Part shown: positions 21,491 through 25,781 of the stretch, piece after piece
Position numbering within the stretch: the stretch's first letter is position 1
Layout of the letters: every line of letters begins with the position of its first letter
Source of the DNA: Microthyrium microscopicum
Taxonomy: Eukaryota > Ascomycota > Dothideomycetes > Microthyriales > Microthyriaceae
Length of the DNA stretch: 25,781 nucleotides
Direction of reading: 5' to 3'
NCBI GenBank assembly: GCA_010405405.1
Contig: MU004243.1
Coordinates: 1,115,580 to 1,141,360, forward strand
Program-made: the position numbers and the translations under genes
The notes under the pieces: model-generated
What the model was told of the DNA's origin: nothing
Database searches by the model: none
What the model saw: only the letters and a program-made list of their open reading frames with translations

Positions 21491-22372
21491 GTGTACTAGC
21501 TTCTATTAAATGCAATAGCTACTACTAAGTACGATAGCTACTACTAAGTATAATAGCTCCTATTAAATGCGATAGCTACTACTAAGTGCAATAGCTACTA
21601 CTAAGTATAATAGCTACTACTAAGTATAATAGCTACTACTAAGTATAATAGCTCCTACTAAGTGTAATAGCTCCTACTAAGTACGCTAGCTTTCATTAAA
21701 TACGCTAGCTTCTATTATACTTACTAGCTCCTATTAAGTATAATAGCTTCTATTAAGTATAATAGCTCCTATTAAGTACGCTAGCTCCTATTAAGTACGC
21801 TAACTCCTATTAAGTATAATAGCTCCTATTAAGTATACTAGCTTCTATTAAGTACGCTAGCTTCTATTAAGTGTGCTAGCTTCCATTAAGTGTGCTAGCT
21901 CCTATTAAATATAATGACTACTACTAAGTATAATAGCTACTACTAAGTGTAATAGCTCCTACTAAGTATAATAGCTCTTACTAAGTATAATAGCTTCCAT
22001 TAAATATAATAGCTCCTATTAAATGCGCTAGCTTCCATTATACTTACTAGCTTCCATTAAGTATAATAGCTTCCATTAAGTGCGCTAGCTCCTATTAAGT
22101 ACGCTAGCTTCTATTAAATATGCTAGCTTCTATTACACTTACTAGCTTCTATTAAGTATAATAGCTCCTATTAAGTACGCTAGCTCCTATTAAGTACGTT
22201 AGCTCCTATTAAGTATATTAGCTTCTATTAAGTGCGCTAGCTCCTATTAAGTACACTAGCTCCTATTAAGTACGCTAGCTCCTACTAAGTACAATAGCTC
22301 CTATTAAATACGATAGCTCCCATTATACTTGCTAGCTCCTATTAAGTATAATAGCTCCCATTAAGTACGCTA
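21491..22372. repeat. 19-bp minisatellite array 1, about 46 units
   Basis: Head-to-tail units of 19 bp of the form AGCTCCTATTAAGTACGCT. Two subfamilies alternate: units ending CGCT and units ending TAAT or CAAT (the change includes a C/A transversion, so it predates RIP); further variation (CCT/TCT/ACT, GTG/GTA, TGC/TAC, AAGT/AAAT) is mostly transitions. A distinct variant containing TATACTTACTAGCT recurs at about 21717, 22030, 22133 and 22323. The unit length is not a multiple of three, so it is not coding. Begins about 160 bp after the acidic relic. Confidence 0.95.
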
Positions 22373-24442
22373 AATCCATTCTAAGGATCCAGTATAGAGA
22401 GGACTAAAAATTAGCTATTAATAACTTTATCTATTACGAAAAAAGGACTAGCAAGAATAAGGTAGAGATCGTTTGTAATTTAAAGTTTATAAGCTAGTTT
22501 AGGGTCTATATATTAGGAGAAATAGTAATAGTACTTGTAAGGATAGTCGTAGTAGTAGTAATTAATATTAAAGTAGAAGTATAGATTCTTACTAATAATA
22601 GGAGGAGGATTAAGAGATTAAATAGCCTTTATTATTAATTTTTTTATTACGCCAATTATCTAATGTCTTTATAATAGACTTTATAAATTAGCTCTACACC
22701 TTAGGTAGAATAGCGTTTCTAATCTACTTTATCTTTTAAGTCTTGCCTTTTATAAAAATATAATTAGGAGAAAACTCTTAATAGTAGCTAATTTCCTAGG
22801 AACTAAGAGCTTATTAGCTATCCTAATAACTAGCCCTATTAGCTTTAGTAGTAATGTAGCTAAGTTAAGTTTTTATTTTTAAGTTATAAGAAGTCCTAGG
22901 TACATTATACTAATTAAGCATAGTATAATAATAGAAAGCATTATAAGGAATTCTTCTATAGACGTCCTAGACTATTATATATAGAAGAAGACTAGAGCCT
23001 AATAGACTATAAGTAGAGGAAAGAAATACTAGCATAGGAACCTAATATTAGTTAGTAATAGTAATAAGTCGTTTTTATAAGCTTATAAGACTATAGTTAG
23101 TAAATTAATATACTTACTATTATATATTATAGCCTTAGTTAAGTATATTAGAAATAATTATCTAAAAGAAGTATTTAGCTTTCTCTATACTCTTAAGGCT
23201 AAAAGTATTTTCTTAAGTATAGTAAAGAGGTTATATAGTTTTTAAATAATGCTTTATAGCTAAGATAAGTACGGAATTAATTTTATTATTTTACTAGCCT
23301 TAAGTTATTATAGCAACTATATTTATAAGTAAGAAGGCCTAGTATAGCTAAGAAGTATATATTATATTAACTTTATAATAGTAGATAATTTTAAGCGCTT
23401 TAGATTAGTCTATATAAAAGATAAGAAAGCTATTATAGTTAGCTCTTAAGCTCTCTACTACTAACTAGTCTTTATTAAACGCCTATATAACTTAAGCGCC
23501 TACTATTTTTACACCTATAATATTACTACTAGTACTAGCGTATCTAGATCTATACGTTATTTCTTTTTCTTAATATTAAATAGCCTTAGAACGATTAAAA
23601 ATTTTGTATCTTTCTAATAGAAGACAATTAGAGTAAGTAGAATGTAATTTAGAGAAATAAATATAATAAATCTTTTCTCCTACTAGCTTTTTCTTCTTCT
23701 AAATATTTTCCTAAACTATAAAGTAAATAGTACGGTAGAAAAGTAGGCTATTACGCTTAAGGAACTCCTTATTAAAGAGTTTTTTTATTATAATACTCTT
23801 AGGATTATAGGTAGGCTAAGCATTATAGGATTTAATAACTTCTTACTTTTATAGCTTATTGCTATTAATTAAAACTTATAAGATAGGAACATTATTATAT
23901 TACTACTCTTTTTTATACTTAGTATCTTAGTCTTAGATATTTCGTTTTAATATTACTTCATTAATATATATATAGCTAACTTTAAAAAGATAAACGGAAT
24001 AGCAAAATAATTATCTATAGAGGAATACGCCCTTCTTCTTACGAATTATTTAGATAACCTTTAGTATATCGCCTTACTTATAGTCTTATAGTTAGAGCTC
24101 TAAAGTATTATTTAAGGTAATAGTCTATTCTTAAGAAGTATAAAAATCTAGAAACGACTTAGTAAACTACCTAGCTTAAGGTACTAATTAAGCTAAGGTT
24201 ATTGTAAGCTAAACCTACATTGTCTTAATAATCTCTAAGTCTAAATTACTATTACTACTATTATCTATTATAACTACGTTATATAAGAATTAGTTAAAAT
24301 TAATTTCTTTATTTAAAATATCTAATAGAATAATACTTAGGCTTCTATAAGTCGTCTTATTTATAGTAAGAGCTTATAAAAACAATCTATTAATTTTAGT
24401 AATTTTATTAGGTTTAGGCGAACTAGTTAAGTTAATAAAAAC
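22373..24442 (+). other. 2.07-kb unassigned segment between the two minisatellite arrays
   Basis: Unique-looking sequence between the arrays, with low-level CA and TG. From about 22396 to 22620 a plus-strand frame has only about three stops in 75 codons, and around 23384-24060 a different plus-strand frame is also relatively open, with stops again TAA/TAG. These could be remnants of one gene with an indel, or chance. Translations look Gln-, Pro- and Ser-derived and I recognise no domain. No terminal repeats or target-site duplication are clear at either edge. The right-hand edge enters the second array in mid-unit. Confidence 0.35.
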
Positions 24443-25351
24443 TCGTTAAATATAATAGCTACTACTAAGTGCAATAGCTACTACTAAGTATAATAGCTAC
24501 TACTAAGTGTAATAGCTCCTACTAAGTGTAATAGCTCCTACTAAGTACGCTAGCTTCTATTAAATATACTAGCTTCTATTATACTTACTAGCTCTTATTA
24601 AGTATAATAGCTCCTATTAAGTATAATAGCTTCTATTAAGTACGCTAGCTCCTATTAAGTACGCTAGCTTCTATTAAGTACGCTAGCTCCTATTAAATGT
24701 ACTAGCTTCTATTAAATATACTAGCTTTTATTAAGTGTAATAGCTTCTATTAAGTGTAATAGCTCCTACTAAGTATGCTAGCTCCTACTAAGTGTGCTAG
24801 CTCTTATTAAATACAATAGCTTCTATTAAGTATAATAGCTCCTATTAAATATAATAGCTTCTATTAAATGTAATAGCTTTTATTAAGTACGATAGCTCTT
24901 ATTAAGTATAATAGCTCCTACTAAGTACAATAGCTTCTATTAAATATAATAGCTACTACTAAGTATAATGGCTTCTATTAAGTACGATAGCTTCTATTAA
25001 GTATAATAGCTCCTATTAAGTGCACTAGCTCCTATTAAGTGCGCTAGCTCCTATTAAGTACGCTAGCTCTTATTAAGTACGCTAGCTCCTATTAAGTACA
25101 ATAGCTACTATTAAATATAATAGCTACTACTAAGTATAATAGCTTCTATTAAGTATAATAGCTCCTATTAAGTATAATAGCTCCTATTAAATATAATAGC
25201 TCCTATTAAATGTAATAGCTTTTATTAAATACGCTAGCTTCTATTATACTTACTAGCTCCTATTAAGTATAATAGCTCCTATTAAGTGCGCTAGCTTCTA
25301 TTAAGTATACTAGCTTCTATTAAATGTAATAGCTTCTATTAAATACGCTAG
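24443..25351. repeat. 19-bp minisatellite array 2, about 48 units
   Basis: Same 19-bp unit, same orientation and the same two subfamilies as the array at 21491-22372, including the TATACTTACTAGCT variant at about 24574 and 25247. It starts with a partial unit (TTAAATATAATAGC) and ends at AATACGCTAG, after which the sequence becomes fully RIP-saturated. Short runs of units are repeated in the same order within and between the arrays, as expected if several units were amplified together. Confidence 0.95.
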
Positions 25352-25781
25352 TAGGTACTAATTAGTAATAATACTAATATAATAACTAGTATCTACTATT
25401 TTCTAATACTAGTATTTAAAATCTAATAAAAAATTATAAATTTAATTAAACTATTTTTTTATATAACTTTAAGTTTTTAATAATATATTTTTAGGTTTAT
25501 AACTAGTAATTACTACCTTTAGTTTTAATTTATTTTTTTCTATACTTTTAATAATTCTACTAGTCTAATACTAGAATATTATTAAATTATATTTATAATT
25601 AGACTATATAACTTACTATTAAGTACTAAATTAATAGTTAAATTCTTAAATATTAAATATCTCTAGAACTATAGCCTATATAGATAAAATAAAAGAAGTA
25701 TTAGAATTCTTATAAATAAACTAATCTAATAATATAATATTTAGCCTATATTTATAACTAGTATTAAATACTAATAAATAT
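25352..25781. other. RIP-saturated AT-rich tract, no gene
   Basis: From the end of the second minisatellite to the window end I find no CA or TG. The sequence resembles the first 5 kb in composition and has no recognisable frame or clear repeat. Confidence 0.8.

Noticed and set aside
22700-23400. Gln/Pro/Ser-rich plus-strand frame in the inter-array segment as a definite gene
   Set aside because: Two different frames look about equally good in this part and neither shows a known domain, so only a tentative note was kept.
21491-25351. 19-bp arrays as a CRISPR array
   Set aside because: There are no unique spacers: the units are contiguous and vary by point changes. The host is a eukaryote.

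Overview
This window is an extremely AT-rich stretch of filamentous fungal DNA, most likely a Pezizomycotina ascomycete, with the signature of repeat-induced point mutation (RIP). CpA and TpG are almost absent, TpA is hugely over-represented, and reading frames carry TAA/TAG where CAA, CAG or TGG would be expected. I found no intact protein-coding gene, rRNA, tRNA or CRISPR array. What remains is a graveyard of repeats plus one clearly recognisable dead gene. The gene type and the flanking satellite arrays suggest a subtelomeric region, but there is no TTAGGG array, so the chromosome end itself is not in view.

Layout. Positions 1 to about 7545 are saturated: I found no CA or TG before about 5297 and only a few after it. 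This part holds minisatellites and short tandem duplications but no recognisable gene. From about 7546 to 25351 the RIP is incomplete (CA, TG and CG persist at low level). This segment contains, in order: a partial copy of the helicase 5' end (7930-8070); an eight-unit tandem array with three length classes (8133-9009); a minus-strand stretch with an unassigned possible coding relic (about 9100-10440); three copies of a palindromic 68-69 bp unit (10445-10648); an unassigned stretch; a roughly 700 bp imperfect palindrome (13702-14398) bracketed by two ~208 bp direct repeats; the helicase pseudogene (about 14761-20040, plus strand); a second, acidic coding relic (about 20340-21330); and two large arrays of one 19-bp minisatellite (21491-22372 and 24443-25351) flanking 2.07 kb of unassigned sequence. 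After 25351 the DNA is again saturated.

The pseudogene is the anchor of the annotation. In one uninterrupted plus-strand frame of about 1,760 codons it keeps two Cys/His clusters of the OrsD/DUF3505 type near the N-terminus, a central module typical of fungal telomere-linked helicases, and a RecQ-type helicase core with motifs I, II, III, IV, V and VI recognisable, followed by cysteine clusters. Dozens of stops are present but no net frameshift, so it was inactivated by point transitions, not by indels. Everything else looks like the satellites and promoter-side repeats that accompany such an element. The most unusual structures are the palindrome bracketed by direct repeats just upstream of the helicase and the paired 19-bp arrays just downstream of it.
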